Assembly: GCF_002224285.1 (NCBI RefSeq)
Contig: NZ_CP022436.1
Location: forward strand, 3,162,001-3,226,000
Direction of reading: 5' to 3'
DNA from: Arthrobacter sp. YN
GTDB lineage: Bacteria > Actinomycetota > Actinomycetes > Actinomycetales > Micrococcaceae
DNA length: 64,000 bases
The position numbers and the translations under genes were made by a program. Within the stretch, counting starts at the first letter, position 1. Each line of letters opens with the position of its first letter. The notes beneath the pieces are model-generated. The model saw only the letters and a list, made by a program, of their open reading frames with translations. It searched no databases and had not been told where the DNA came from. This document shows, piece by piece, positions 1 through 7,454 of the stretch.

Positions 1-697
1 CGAAGAGCCGCCGGTCCTCCCTTCCCTCAGTACTCTTCAGTCCGTGGGCCCGGATATCCGGCACGACCAAGGCCAGGACGGCGACCCCGATCACGGCGAA
101 GGCAAGAGACACCACAAAGACGGTGCTGAATCCGTTGGGAATCATCAACAGGACAAAGAAAGCGATCAACGGCCCGGCCGCAGCCCCTATATTGTCCAGC
201 ATTCTGTGAACGCCAAAGGACCGCGCCAAATGTTCGGGCTGAGCGGACACCGAGATCAGTGCGTCCCTTGGTGCAGTCCGAATTCCCTTGCCGATTCTGT
301 CGCCGGTCACAATGGCCGCAATCGCCCAGAAACCACCGGAAAAGAGGAAACCGATTCTCGCAAGCATGGAAAGGCCGTAACCGGCCAGCGCTATCCGTTT
401 GGGATGCCCGCTGCGGTCGGCTGCCCACCCGGCCGCAATCCTGACGATGGCACTGGCGCCTTGGTTGATGCCGTCGATGAAGCCAAACGCGATAGTCGAC
501 AGCCCCAAAAATCCTGTCAAGTACAAGGGAAGGATTGCCGTGACCGACTCGGAAGAAACATCCGTCACCATGCTCACTATGCCCAACCACAGGATGACCG
601 GGGACAAACGGAACGGCACCTCCGCTGCCAGTGCCGTTGCGTTGTTCCGTGACTTGTCCCGTTTACCGCCGCTATGGTCTGAAAGCGAAATGTACAT
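1..697 (-). CDS. MFS transporter, C-terminus beyond window
   Basis: Partial gene, open at the left window edge; about 232 residues are visible. The ATG at 697 follows the upstream stop codon by 7 bases, with purine-rich sequence (GGAG, AGGGA) before it. The translation is strongly hydrophobic with several membrane helices. It carries the MFS loop 2-3 signature (GWAADRSGHPKR) and a second conserved loop, DRIGKGIRTAPRDA, seen in drug- and metabolite-type 12-helix carriers. By family it is a proton-coupled secondary transporter of the cytoplasmic membrane. The substrate cannot be told from the sequence. It is probably co-transcribed with the anchored protein just upstream. Confidence 0.85.
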   Translation of the reverse strand, partial: MYISLSDHSGGKRDKSRNNATALAAEVPFRLSPVILWLGIVSMVTDVSSESVTAILPLYLTGFLGLSTIAFGFIDGINQGASAIVRIAAGWAADRSGHPKRIALAGYGLSMLARIGFLFSGGFWAIAAIVTGDRIGKGIRTAPRDALISVSAQPEHLARSFGVHRMLDNIGAAAGPLIAFFVLLMIPNGFSTVFVVSLAFAVIGVAVLALVVPDIRAHGLKSTEGREDRRLF

Positions 698-704
698 CGA
701 GTCC

Positions 705-1427
705 CTACTCCGCCCTCGTGTGCAGGCTGCCCAACAGCTGGAAGCGCGAGTTGCCCGTTCCCGTGGTGGACACTGAAACCGTCACCGTGTCAGCGCCCCG
801 CACAAAGCGTGCCGCCACCGCGCCGTCCGCGGCCGGCGCGTCCTCGGTCCAAAAGCCGTGTGACACCAACGATTGGCGGAAGGAGTCCAGGACCTCAGCC
901 CGTGGCTTGGCAATAATGCCGTCCGCTGCCAGCTGGAGGATGTCACCGGACGTGGAAACCGAGGTAGACCCGATAGTGGTCCCGGCAGGCAGCGACAGGA
1001 CGCCGTCGGGCCAGCCGTCCACCAGCTCGCCTGACGCACTGCCGGGCTCAGGAAGTGCACCAGTGATGAGCGGTGCCGGCGCGGAAGGTTCAGGCAACCC
1101 TGTTGGCGTGGAAGTGACGGGAGGGAGGACTTCGAGGGGCTTGGCAGTAGATGCTCCCGCACTGCCTTCTGCGCCGCTTGTCGGGTTGCCGCTGCCCTCG
1201 GTTGCACTGCCCCCGGTTGCACTGTTGGCAGCGTCCGACGCCGTACTGCCGGAGGTCGGTGCGGCGGCGCCGGTGGAACCGGGGCCCCGGTCAGGGCTCG
1301 AAGTGGACGATGGAGGAGCTTGCGCAGACGTGGCTCCCGGCCTGGCCATCTGGTCGAACACTATGGCCGCGGCGGCAATGAGCACAGCAAGGCAGAAACC
1401 TGCTACGACCAGCCGCCGCGCCATCAT
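705..1427 (-). CDS. Membrane-anchored protein with Ser/Ala/Pro-rich linker, unknown function
   Basis: 240 residues, not recognised as a named family. Residues 1-26 form one hydrophobic segment (RRLVVAGFCLAVLIAAAAIV), a signal anchor. Residues 30-120 are a low-complexity Ser/Thr/Gly/Pro/Ala linker. The last 110 residues look like a small folded domain (GVLSLPAGTTIGS... QSLVSHGFWTED). This layout suggests a domain held outside the membrane on a flexible tether. A second ATG codon directly follows the first. The gene ends 7 bases before the MFS gene, so the two are probably one transcript. Function unknown. Confidence 0.7.
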   Translation of the reverse strand: MMARRLVVAGFCLAVLIAAAAIVFDQMARPGATSAQAPPSSTSSPDRGPGSTGAAAPTSGSTASDAANSATGGSATEGSGNPTSGAEGSAGASTAKPLEVLPPVTSTPTGLPEPSAPAPLITGALPEPGSASGELVDGWPDGVLSLPAGTTIGSTSVSTSGDILQLAADGIIAKPRAEVLDSFRQSLVSHGFWTEDAPAADGAVAARFVRGADTVTVSVSTTGTGNSRFQLLGSLHTRAE

Positions 1428-1500
1428 GGCTTACCTGGACCGGCTGGGCCGCGGAAGTGGCAGTTGGATCCTGCATCAAGAACGGCCGCGGGTAGAAGAG

Positions 1501-1524
1501 ACGCCACCCGGATTGAGGTGGCGT
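1501..1524 (-). terminator. Hairpin downstream of mutM
   Basis: Perfect 8-bp inverted repeat ACGCCACC / GGTGGCGT around an 8-base loop, 87 bases past the mutM stop codon. Only a mixed TCTTCT tract follows, so it may be a weak or Rho-assisted terminator. The 1428-1610 gap otherwise shows nothing. Confidence 0.45.
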
Positions 1525-1610
1525 TCATCCTTGCGATGGCGATTCGACGCGCCAAGCTGTTCATGGGGACAGTCTGCCATTGCGATCCGGATTCCGGAAC
1601 AGTTTTGGCC

Positions 1611-2579
1611 CTACCATCGTCCGTTCCGTGGCCGGGGTTGGCACACGGGACACGTATAGGAGGAACGGTTCATGAACTGTTCCCTTTTCATGACGCTGTG
1701 AAGGCCGATTGCCTCGCAACGGCCGCACAGTTCTCCGGCACGCCCGTACGCGTTGAGCGACCGTGCAAAATACCCGGAGTCTCCGTTGACATTCACGTAG
1801 AGGGAGTCGAAGCTTGTTCCGCCAGCGGCCAATGCGGCGTTCATGACGTCCTTGACCGCTTCAACCAGTTTCTCGGCATCCGCACGACGCATGGTGTCCG
1901 TAGCCCTGGCGTAATGGAGACGGGCACGCCATAAAGCTTCGTCCGCGTAGATATTGCCGATGCCGGAGATGACTGACTGATCCAGCAGCGCCCTCTTGAT
2001 GCCCGTCTTACGGTTCTTGATCCTTCGGTAGAACGCGTCGAAGGAAAAATGGGGATCCAATGGATCCCGGGCAATGTGGGCAGCTTCCTCCGCGATCTCC
2101 GGAAGGGGTGTTTCGCCCAAGCCGCCAGGGCCGCCGTCGGGCGTCGGTACCAAGGATGTCACGAACAGGCCGCCGAAAATTCTCTGGTCCACGAACCGCA
2201 ACTGTTCCGGCATACCGTCCACCGGGCTGAGCTTGATCCTGACTTTGAGGTGTTTTTCATCCGGAACATCCGGGTCCTGCATCAGCAGCTGGCCGCTCAT
2301 TCCCAGATGGGCCATGAGAGCCACCGCGGGGAGGTCTTCAGCGGGGCCTGATTCGGTGTCAGGCAAACCCGGCATGGCAAGGGGCATCCAGAGGAATTTG
2401 CCTCTCCGCACCACATCCAGCACCGTGGCGTGTTCCAGGTTCCCGATGAAGTCTTCCGTTCCGAGGGCATGCCGTCGGATGGACCGCGGATCAAGGACAT
2501 CGACGCCGGTCACGGAACGGCCGCGGACCCAACGCGCAAGGCCGCGGCGTACCACCTCTACTTCGGGAAGCTCAGGCAT
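1611..2579 (-). CDS. mutM: Formamidopyrimidine-DNA glycosylase (Fpg/MutM)
   Basis: Bifunctional DNA glycosylase/AP lyase that removes 8-oxoguanine and formamidopyrimidines in base excision repair. The N-terminus [14 protein letters not shown] holds the catalytic proline (after Met removal) and the Glu of the PELPEVE motif. Mid-protein [14 protein letters not shown] and [13 protein letters not shown] are the helix-two-turn-helix region. The C-terminal zinc finger is present as CGRCEAIG...YTCPVCQ, four cysteines. At 322 residues it is slightly longer than the ~270-290 usual because of short insertions. It lies 6 bases after rnc, last gene of a DUF177-rpmF-rnc-mutM unit, the usual actinobacterial order. 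Confidence 0.97.
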   Translation of the reverse strand: MPELPEVEVVRRGLARWVRGRSVTGVDVLDPRSIRRHALGTEDFIGNLEHATVLDVVRRGKFLWMPLAMPGLPDTESGPAEDLPAVALMAHLGMSGQLLMQDPDVPDEKHLKVRIKLSPVDGMPEQLRFVDQRIFGGLFVTSLVPTPDGGPGGLGETPLPEIAEEAAHIARDPLDPHFSFDAFYRRIKNRKTGIKRALLDQSVISGIGNIYADEALWRARLHYARATDTMRRADAEKLVEAVKDVMNAALAAGGTSFDSLYVNVNGDSGYFARSLNAYGRAGELCGRCEAIGLHSVMKREQFMNRSSYTCPVCQPRPRNGRW

Positions 2580-2585
2580 CGGGGC

Positions 2586-3296
2586 TCAAGCGGAAGCAGG
2601 TCCGGCAGCAGTCGGATCCAAGGCAGTCAGAGCACGCCAGGCATCAGCGGCGGCTTCCTGTTCCGCTTCCTTCTTGGAATGACCCGAGCCCCGTCCGTAG
2701 GGGGTTCCGCCGATGTTCAGCACGGCTTCAAAAGTACGGGCATGGTCCGGTCCGGAACCTTCCACGGCATAGTGGATGGCGCCCAGTTGCCGGCTGGCAG
2801 TCAGTTCCTGGATGCTCGTCTTCCAGTCAGTGCCGGCGCCAAGGGCTCCGGCGTCCTTGAGGAGCGGACCCACCAGCCGCATCACCAATTGGCGGGCGGT
2901 CTCCATGTCGTTGGACAGATAGGTGGCGCCAATCAAGGCTTCCATGGTGTCGGCCAGGATGGAGGCCTTGTTCTTACCGTCGGTCAGCTTCTCGCCTTGC
3001 CCGAGGTAGATGAACTCGCCAACGCCAATGGCCCGGCCGATCCCGGCCAAGGCGCGCGTACTGACGACGGCGGAGCGCCGCTTTGCGAGTTCGCCTTCAG
3101 GCAGCGTGGGGTTCTCACGGTACAGAGAGTCAGTAACGGAGAATCCCAGGATGGAGTCGCCGAGGAACTCGAGGCGCTCGTTGGTGGGAATCCCGCCGTT
3201 CTCATACGCGTATGAGCGATGTGTCAGAGCAAGACGAAGCGTCTCGGTGTCAATCGAGACACCGAGACGCTTCAGAAGCTCTTCAGTTGAAGACAT
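2586..3296 (-). CDS. rnc: Ribonuclease III
   Basis: Endonuclease for double-stranded RNA that processes rRNA precursors and some mRNAs. The N-terminal half has the RNase III signature [10 protein letters not shown] (residues ~40-49) with catalytic acidic residues, and the second acidic site near [10 protein letters not shown]. The C-terminal half (from about residue 160) is a double-stranded RNA-binding domain (WKTSIQELT... [17 protein letters not shown]). The length of 236 residues is typical. It sits between rpmF and mutM with short gaps, so it is likely co-transcribed with them. Confidence 0.97.
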   Translation of the reverse strand: MSSTEELLKRLGVSIDTETLRLALTHRSYAYENGGIPTNERLEFLGDSILGFSVTDSLYRENPTLPEGELAKRRSAVVSTRALAGIGRAIGVGEFIYLGQGEKLTDGKNKASILADTMEALIGATYLSNDMETARQLVMRLVGPLLKDAGALGAGTDWKTSIQELTASRQLGAIHYAVEGSGPDHARTFEAVLNIGGTPYGRGSGHSKKEAEQEAAADAWRALTALDPTAAGPASA

Positions 3297-3319
3297 CCTT
3301 AGTCAGCCTGTACGGCAGA

Positions 3320-3523
3320 TTAGGCGTCTGCGACCTTGCGGCCCTTGTATTCAAGGAACAGCGCGGTGCCGGCAGAGTCAGTAACGACCTTTGCCTGGTG
3401 CGGCAGGCTGTAGGTAACCTGACCGTTTTCGATGGTCTTGACCAAGTTGGGGGCAGTTGCCTTCCACTGGGCACGGCGGGCGCGTGTATTTGCGCGAGAC
3501 ATTTTCCGCTTGGGAACAGCCAC
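3320..3523 (-). CDS. rpmF: 50S ribosomal protein L32
   Basis: 67-residue basic protein starting [21 protein letters not shown], the conserved L32 N-terminus. It belongs to the large ribosomal subunit near the peptidyl-transferase exit region. This copy has no CXXC zinc motif, so it is the zinc-free form common in actinobacteria. It lies 33 bases after DUF177, a pairing conserved across most bacteria. Confidence 0.96.
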   Translation of the reverse strand: MAVPKRKMSRANTRARRAQWKATAPNLVKTIENGQVTYSLPHQAKVVTDSAGTALFLEYKGRKVADA

Positions 3524-3556
3524 GGCTATCTCATTTCTCTCTTAGACGAACACTTA

Positions 3557-4084
3557 CTAATCGGTTTGCCGGTCAGTCTTAGCCAGATCAGCTAGGGCAG
3601 CCCAGCGAGGGTCAATGACCTCGTGGTGGTGCCCCGGCTCGTCTTCCAGGCGCGCTCCGCATTCGGAGCACAGACCCTGGCAGTCTTCCCGGCACACCGG
3701 CTGGAACGGCAGCATAGTGACAACTGCGTCCCGCAACACCGGCTCAAGATCGATTAGATCGTACTCGACTCGACGTTGCTCTTCATCGTCTTCTCCGCCC
3801 GAAAGCTCTACGCCTTCATAGAAGAAAAGTTCTTGCACATTGACTTCAAGGTCATACGCAAGGGGATCCAGGCATCGGCCACACTCGCCGGTTACATCGA
3901 CGATAACGGTGCCGGATACCAGAATTCCTTCGTGTACGGCCTCAAGGCGAAGATCCAACTCGATGTCCGAGCCTTCCTTCACGCCAATGAGCGCCACACC
4001 AAGGTCACTTGGCGCAGGTACATGCTCGTTGAGTGTTCGCATGGTCCCTGGACTGCGTCCAAGGTCCTTGACTACCAGCGCCAA
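3557..4084 (-). CDS. DUF177 (YceD-like) protein
   Basis: 175 residues from the first standard start (TTG at 4084). It belongs to the DUF177/YceD family, which is almost always next to rpmF and linked to 23S rRNA or ribosome assembly in other bacteria. It shows the family's cysteine pairs: GECGRC mid-protein and CREDCQGLCSECG near the C-terminus, a likely metal site. An acidic region (GGEDDEEQ) lies between. The TTG has no good Shine-Dalgarno. The reading frame stays open upstream without ATG, GTG or TTG until a stop at 4147, and an ATT at 4106-4108 sits 5 bases after a perfect AGGAG (4114-4118). The true start may therefore be ATT, giving 183 residues. Confidence 0.88.
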   Translation of the reverse strand: MALVVKDLGRSPGTMRTLNEHVPAPSDLGVALIGVKEGSDIELDLRLEAVHEGILVSGTVIVDVTGECGRCLDPLAYDLEVNVQELFFYEGVELSGGEDDEEQRRVEYDLIDLEPVLRDAVVTMLPFQPVCREDCQGLCSECGARLEDEPGHHHEVIDPRWAALADLAKTDRQTD

Positions 4085-4183
4085 GGGCGAACTTGCATCT
4101 CGCTTAATGAGAACTCCTGTAGAACATATGACCGACGTACCATCTTAGCCTGATCACGCTTGAGGACTCAAACTGACGCCGGG

Positions 4184-4199
4184 CGCGCATAAATGCGCG
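4184..4199. terminator. Short palindrome between coaD and DUF177
   Basis: CGCGCAT and ATGCGCG form a perfect 7-bp inverted repeat with a 2-base centre, 52 bases past the coaD stop. No T-run follows, so a terminator role is uncertain. Confidence 0.25.
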
Positions 4200-4250
4200 G
4201 TGGTTTCAGCTTGGGGCACTCCGCATAAGGGCGCGAGGTACCCATCAAGA

Positions 4251-4751
4251 CTACCCCTTGCGCGGGTGTTCCGTTGCAGGCTCGCCAGCGAGGAGACGTT
4301 TCAGCACTGACTTGGGGACGAAATCCGAGATGTCCCCTCCCAAAACGTTGACCTCTTTGATGAGTGTCGAAGACAAGTGAACATAGTGCGCTTCAGCAGG
4401 AAGGAACACAGTTTCCACACCGGCCAGCTGACGGTTCATGGTGGCCATGGGCAATTCGTAGTCGAAATCAGAGGATGAGCGGAGGCCCTTGACGATGGCC
4501 GATACACCCCGGTGGCGGCAGTACTCAGCCAACAGTCCTTCGCCCATGGGCTCCACGATGATTCCGCGAAGGGACGCCAGCGTTTCGCGTGCCATTTCCA
4601 TGCGGTCTTCCAGGCTGAACCTGTACTTTTTGGCGTAGTTGGTGGACACGGCCACAATGACTTCGTCAAAGAGGCCGGCGGCCCGGGCAATGACTTCGAG
4701 ATGTCCGTTGTGGATAGGGTCAAAGGATCCAGGGCAAACCGCTCGTCTCAT
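4251..4751 (-). CDS. coaD: Phosphopantetheine adenylyltransferase
   Basis: Catalyses the fourth step of coenzyme A synthesis, 4'-phosphopantetheine plus ATP to dephospho-CoA and pyrophosphate. The nucleotidyltransferase motif GSFDPIHNGH (residues 8-17, HxGH = 14-17) is intact. The loop VKGLRSSSDFDYEL and the closing motif SSTLIKEV are family signatures. 166 residues is the usual length. A TAGGTT hexamer (4758-4763, minus strand) ends 6 bases before the ATG, so the mRNA is probably leaderless. The start codon lies at the centre of a 16-bp palindrome. rsmD, its common partner, lies further upstream, separated by two plus-strand genes. Confidence 0.97.
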   Translation of the reverse strand: MRRAVCPGSFDPIHNGHLEVIARAAGLFDEVIVAVSTNYAKKYRFSLEDRMEMARETLASLRGIIVEPMGEGLLAEYCRHRGVSAIVKGLRSSSDFDYELPMATMNRQLAGVETVFLPAEAHYVHLSSTLIKEVNVLGGDISDFVPKSVLKRLLAGEPATEHPRKG

Positions 4752-4758
4752 GAGACGA
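4743..4758. promoter_or_regulatory. 16-bp perfect palindrome over the coaD start codon
   Basis: TCGTCTCATGAGACGA is its own reverse complement and contains the coaD ATG at its centre, directly downstream of the likely -10. It could be an operator for coaD or the divergent aminotransferase, or chance. It shares the TGAGACG core with the iclR-leuC palindrome. Confidence 0.4.
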
Positions 4759-4786
4759 ACCTACCCCATAGCTTCGCCGGGATACC

Positions 4787-6052
4787 ATGGCAGACATGGC
4801 ATCCGCAGGCAGCAGCCCCTCCTTGGACACGAGCGCCGGCACCACCCCGGGTGCCAGCACAGCACCTTGGCAGCGGGCCGCAATAGGAGCCAATCTGCTC
4901 TCACCCGACGGCGGGCTGGGAGTGACCATCTTTGAGGAGATGACCACACTTGCTCTCTCCACCGGAGCCATCAACCTTGGCCAGGGGTTTCCTGACGAGG
5001 ACGGACCTGATGAGATCAAGGCAGCAGCCCAATCCGCCATAGCCTCCGGAGCGAACCAATACGCACCCGGCAAAGGCCTTCCCGTATTAAGGGAAGCGAT
5101 CACGGCACACCAGCAGCGGTTTTACGGCCTGTCCCCGGATCCTGACACCGAGGTCCTGGTCACCACCGGAGCGACGGAGGCGATCGCGGCAACACTGCTC
5201 GCCTTCACCCAGCCGGGTGACGAAGTCCTGACCTTCGAGCCCTTCTATGACTCCTACGGCGCCATCATTGGCATGGCAGGTGCCACGCACGTCACCGCTC
5301 CCCTGCTGGCACCGGATTTCCTCCCTGACCTCTCGGCCCTTGAAGACGTCTTCAGTCACCGGACCCGCATTGTCCTCCTCAATAATCCGCATAACCCGAC
5401 GGGCGCCGTCTTCCCCCACCATGTCCTGGCGAAGATCGTGGAGCTCGCTGCCAGATACGATGCCATCATTGTCAGCGACGAAGTTTACGAGCATTTGACC
5501 TTTGGCGTGGGCCACATCCCCATCACTTCCCTCCCGGGAGCCGCGGACCGGACCATCACCATATCCTCGGCCGGCAAGACCTTTTCCTTCACCGGATGGA
5601 AAATCGGTTGGCTCAGCGGCCCTGAACGCTTGGTTTCTGCTGTGCGCACAGTGAAACAGTTCCTGACCTACAGCTCCGGGACACCCTTCCAGGGAGCCAT
5701 TGCAGTCGGCCTCGGCCTTCCCGACGGGTTCTTTACCGGCATTGCCAGTACGCTCCAGCACAAACGCGACATCCTGGCTGAAGGGCTGCGTGCAGCAGGG
5801 TTCGGGGTGTACATCCCCAGCGGCACCTACTTCATCAACGTGGACACCGCCCCCTTGGGTATCCGCGATTCCGTGGACCTCGCACGGCGCCTGCCGGGGC
5901 TGGTGGGAGTTGCCGCAATTCCGGTGCCCGTCTTCTGCCACCCACAGGGAGCCGAGCGCACCCGCAGCCTGCTGCGCTTCGCCTTCTGCAAAAAGACATC
6001 CGTCCTGGAAGAAGCCGCGGAACGCCTCGCCTCGCTCAAGGACCGGCTCTGA
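4787..6052 (+). CDS. PLP-dependent class I/II aminotransferase (kynurenine/DapC-like)
   Basis: 421 residues, fold-type I PLP enzyme. After a ~35-residue non-conserved N-terminus it shows the aminotransferase signatures: INLGQGFPDEDGP, YAPGKGLPVLREAI, LLNNPHNPTGAVF, SDEVYEHL and the PLP-lysine motif SSAGKTFSFTGWKIGW. This pattern fits the kynurenine/glutamine aminotransferase group, which in actinobacteria includes the succinyl-diaminopimelate aminotransferase DapC and methionine-type aminotransferases. The amino acid substrate cannot be decided from sequence alone. An alternative ATG lies 9 bases downstream. Its stop codon overlaps the likely start of the next gene. Confidence 0.88.
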   Translation: MADMASAGSSPSLDTSAGTTPGASTAPWQRAAIGANLLSPDGGLGVTIFEEMTTLALSTGAINLGQGFPDEDGPDEIKAAAQSAIASGANQYAPGKGLPVLREAITAHQQRFYGLSPDPDTEVLVTTGATEAIAATLLAFTQPGDEVLTFEPFYDSYGAIIGMAGATHVTAPLLAPDFLPDLSALEDVFSHRTRIVLLNNPHNPTGAVFPHHVLAKIVELAARYDAIIVSDEVYEHLTFGVGHIPITSLPGAADRTITISSAGKTFSFTGWKIGWLSGPERLVSAVRTVKQFLTYSSGTPFQGAIAVGLGLPDGFFTGIASTLQHKRDILAEGLRAAGFGVYIPSGTYFINVDTAPLGIRDSVDLARRLPGLVGVAAIPVPVFCHPQGAERTRSLLRFAFCKKTSVLEEAAERLASLKDRL

Positions 6053-6840
6053 GTACCGCCGGCTCCGGACACCACGTCGCCTCGCGCTACCTCCGGACCA
6101 CCGGGCAGCACGCCACCATCGACGCCGATACCCTCATTGAGGGCAGCTTCATCCTCAGCATCGGCGGGGCCGAGCAATCACACGTCAACCTCGCGGACCC
6201 GCGGGAGATTTTCTATGAGTACCTGCGCCGAATAGGTCATGTGGTGGATTTGGCTGCTGAACCGGCGGCTCCCATCCGCGCACTGCATTTGGGTGCAGGG
6301 GCTTTGACACTTGCCCGTTATATCCAAGCCACCCGGCCCGGTTCGGCACAGTATGCCGTTGAACTGGAACGCGAACTCCTGGACTTCGTACTCCACAAAC
6401 TTCCCATGCCCGACGGCACCACGCTGACTACCCACATTGGCGACGCGCGCGACGCGCTGGCGGAGTTTGACGCCGAGGTGACATTCGACGTCGTGATTCT
6501 TGATATCTTCTCCGGACCAGAGGCGCCGGCACACATCGCGTGCAAAGAGTTCTATGAGGAAGCTGCCGCACGGCTGGGTCCTGACGGGGTCTTGATCGTC
6601 AACGTGGGAGACGAACCCGCTCTGACCTTGGTGCGAAGCCAAGTGACGGCCTTGCGTGAGGCCATGCCGGACGTTGCGGCGGTCGCGGAAACGGGCATGT
6701 TTGAGGGCCGTTACCCAGGCAACATCATTCTTGTGGGTACACGCAAACGGTGGACCCCGGAATGGACCGTTGAGTTGCTGGCCCGCGGCCCGCATCCTGC
6801 CGCTGTCCTCACCGGGATGGACCTGGACCGGATTGCCTAG
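6049..6840 (+). CDS. Spermidine synthase-like methyltransferase-fold protein (CTG start proposed)
   Basis: 263 residues if started at CTG 6049. The first standard start codon (GTG 6241) would remove 64 residues, but the frame is open and protein-like before it: SFILSIGGAEQSHVNLADP matches the N-terminal barrel of spermidine synthase-like proteins. CTG is preceded by AAGGA with 6-base spacing and overlaps the aminotransferase stop (CTGA), which fits translational coupling. The Rossmann part has ALHLGAGALTLARY (nucleotide site), then IGDARDAL and VVILDIFSG. Members of this family include true aminopropyltransferases and many of unknown role; no polyamine gene is nearby. It ends overlapping the convergent rsmD gene by 4 bases. 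Confidence 0.8.
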   Translation: MSTAGSGHHVASRYLRTTGQHATIDADTLIEGSFILSIGGAEQSHVNLADPREIFYEYLRRIGHVVDLAAEPAAPIRALHLGAGALTLARYIQATRPGSAQYAVELERELLDFVLHKLPMPDGTTLTTHIGDARDALAEFDAEVTFDVVILDIFSGPEAPAHIACKEFYEEAAARLGPDGVLIVNVGDEPALTLVRSQVTALREAMPDVAAVAETGMFEGRYPGNIILVGTRKRWTPEWTVELLARGPHPAAVLTGMDLDRIA

Positions 6841-7403
6841 GCTGGTTCGGCGAACCATAGCTTGGTTTCGCCGTACTTCTTGTCGGCGAAGCACTCCATG
6901 GTCCCGGGCCACGCCGGTTCCGGGCTCCGCGAACTCCGCTCGACAACCACCACGGCGCCCTCATCCAAGTGCGGCGCGAGTTTTGCCAATACCTCGCTCA
7001 GGGCCGGTTCGTCCAGGGGGTACGGCGGATCGAGGAAGACCAAGTCCCACAGCCCGCCCTCGCGCGCCCGTTCCAGGTACGATTCCACCTTGGAACGGTG
7101 GACCGAGACCTTCTTGCCGCCCAGGAGCTGGTTCACCAAGTCCGCGTTGCGCTGGCAGACGTCGCTCGCCTTGGCGTCGAACTCCACCAGGTCCACGCTC
7201 CGTGCACCCCGGCTGGCGCTCTCAATGCCCAGGGCTCCCGAGCCCGCGTAAAGGTCCAGGACGCGGGAATCGGCGATGACCGCCAAGGATTCCAGACGGG
7301 AAAAAAGAGCTTCCTTGACCCGGTCGGTCGTAGGCCGCGTAGCGGTTCCGGGGACGCTGGTCAGCGGGTTCCCCCCACCTACTCCTGCAATGATCCGGCT
7401 CAC
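6837..7403 (-). CDS. rsmD: 16S rRNA (guanine966-N2)-methyltransferase
   Basis: Methylates G966 of 16S rRNA in the small subunit using SAM. 188 residues with the SAM site VLDLYAGSGALGIE and the N2-methylase motif DPPY (LVFLDPPYPLDEPAL), both RsmD signatures. The conserved N-terminus MSRIIAGVGGG and RPTTDRVKEALF are also present. It starts with GTG, preceded by GGAG at a spacing of 7 bases. It follows recG by 51 bases and likely shares its transcript. Confidence 0.95.
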   Translation of the reverse strand: MSRIIAGVGGGNPLTSVPGTATRPTTDRVKEALFSRLESLAVIADSRVLDLYAGSGALGIESASRGARSVDLVEFDAKASDVCQRNADLVNQLLGGKKVSVHRSKVESYLERAREGGLWDLVFLDPPYPLDEPALSEVLAKLAPHLDEGAVVVVERSSRSPEPAWPGTMECFADKKYGETKLWFAEPA

Positions 7404-7454
7404 AGGATTGCTCCGGGAGCTGACGCGCCTTGCTGGCCGTCATTCCCTGGGTTT

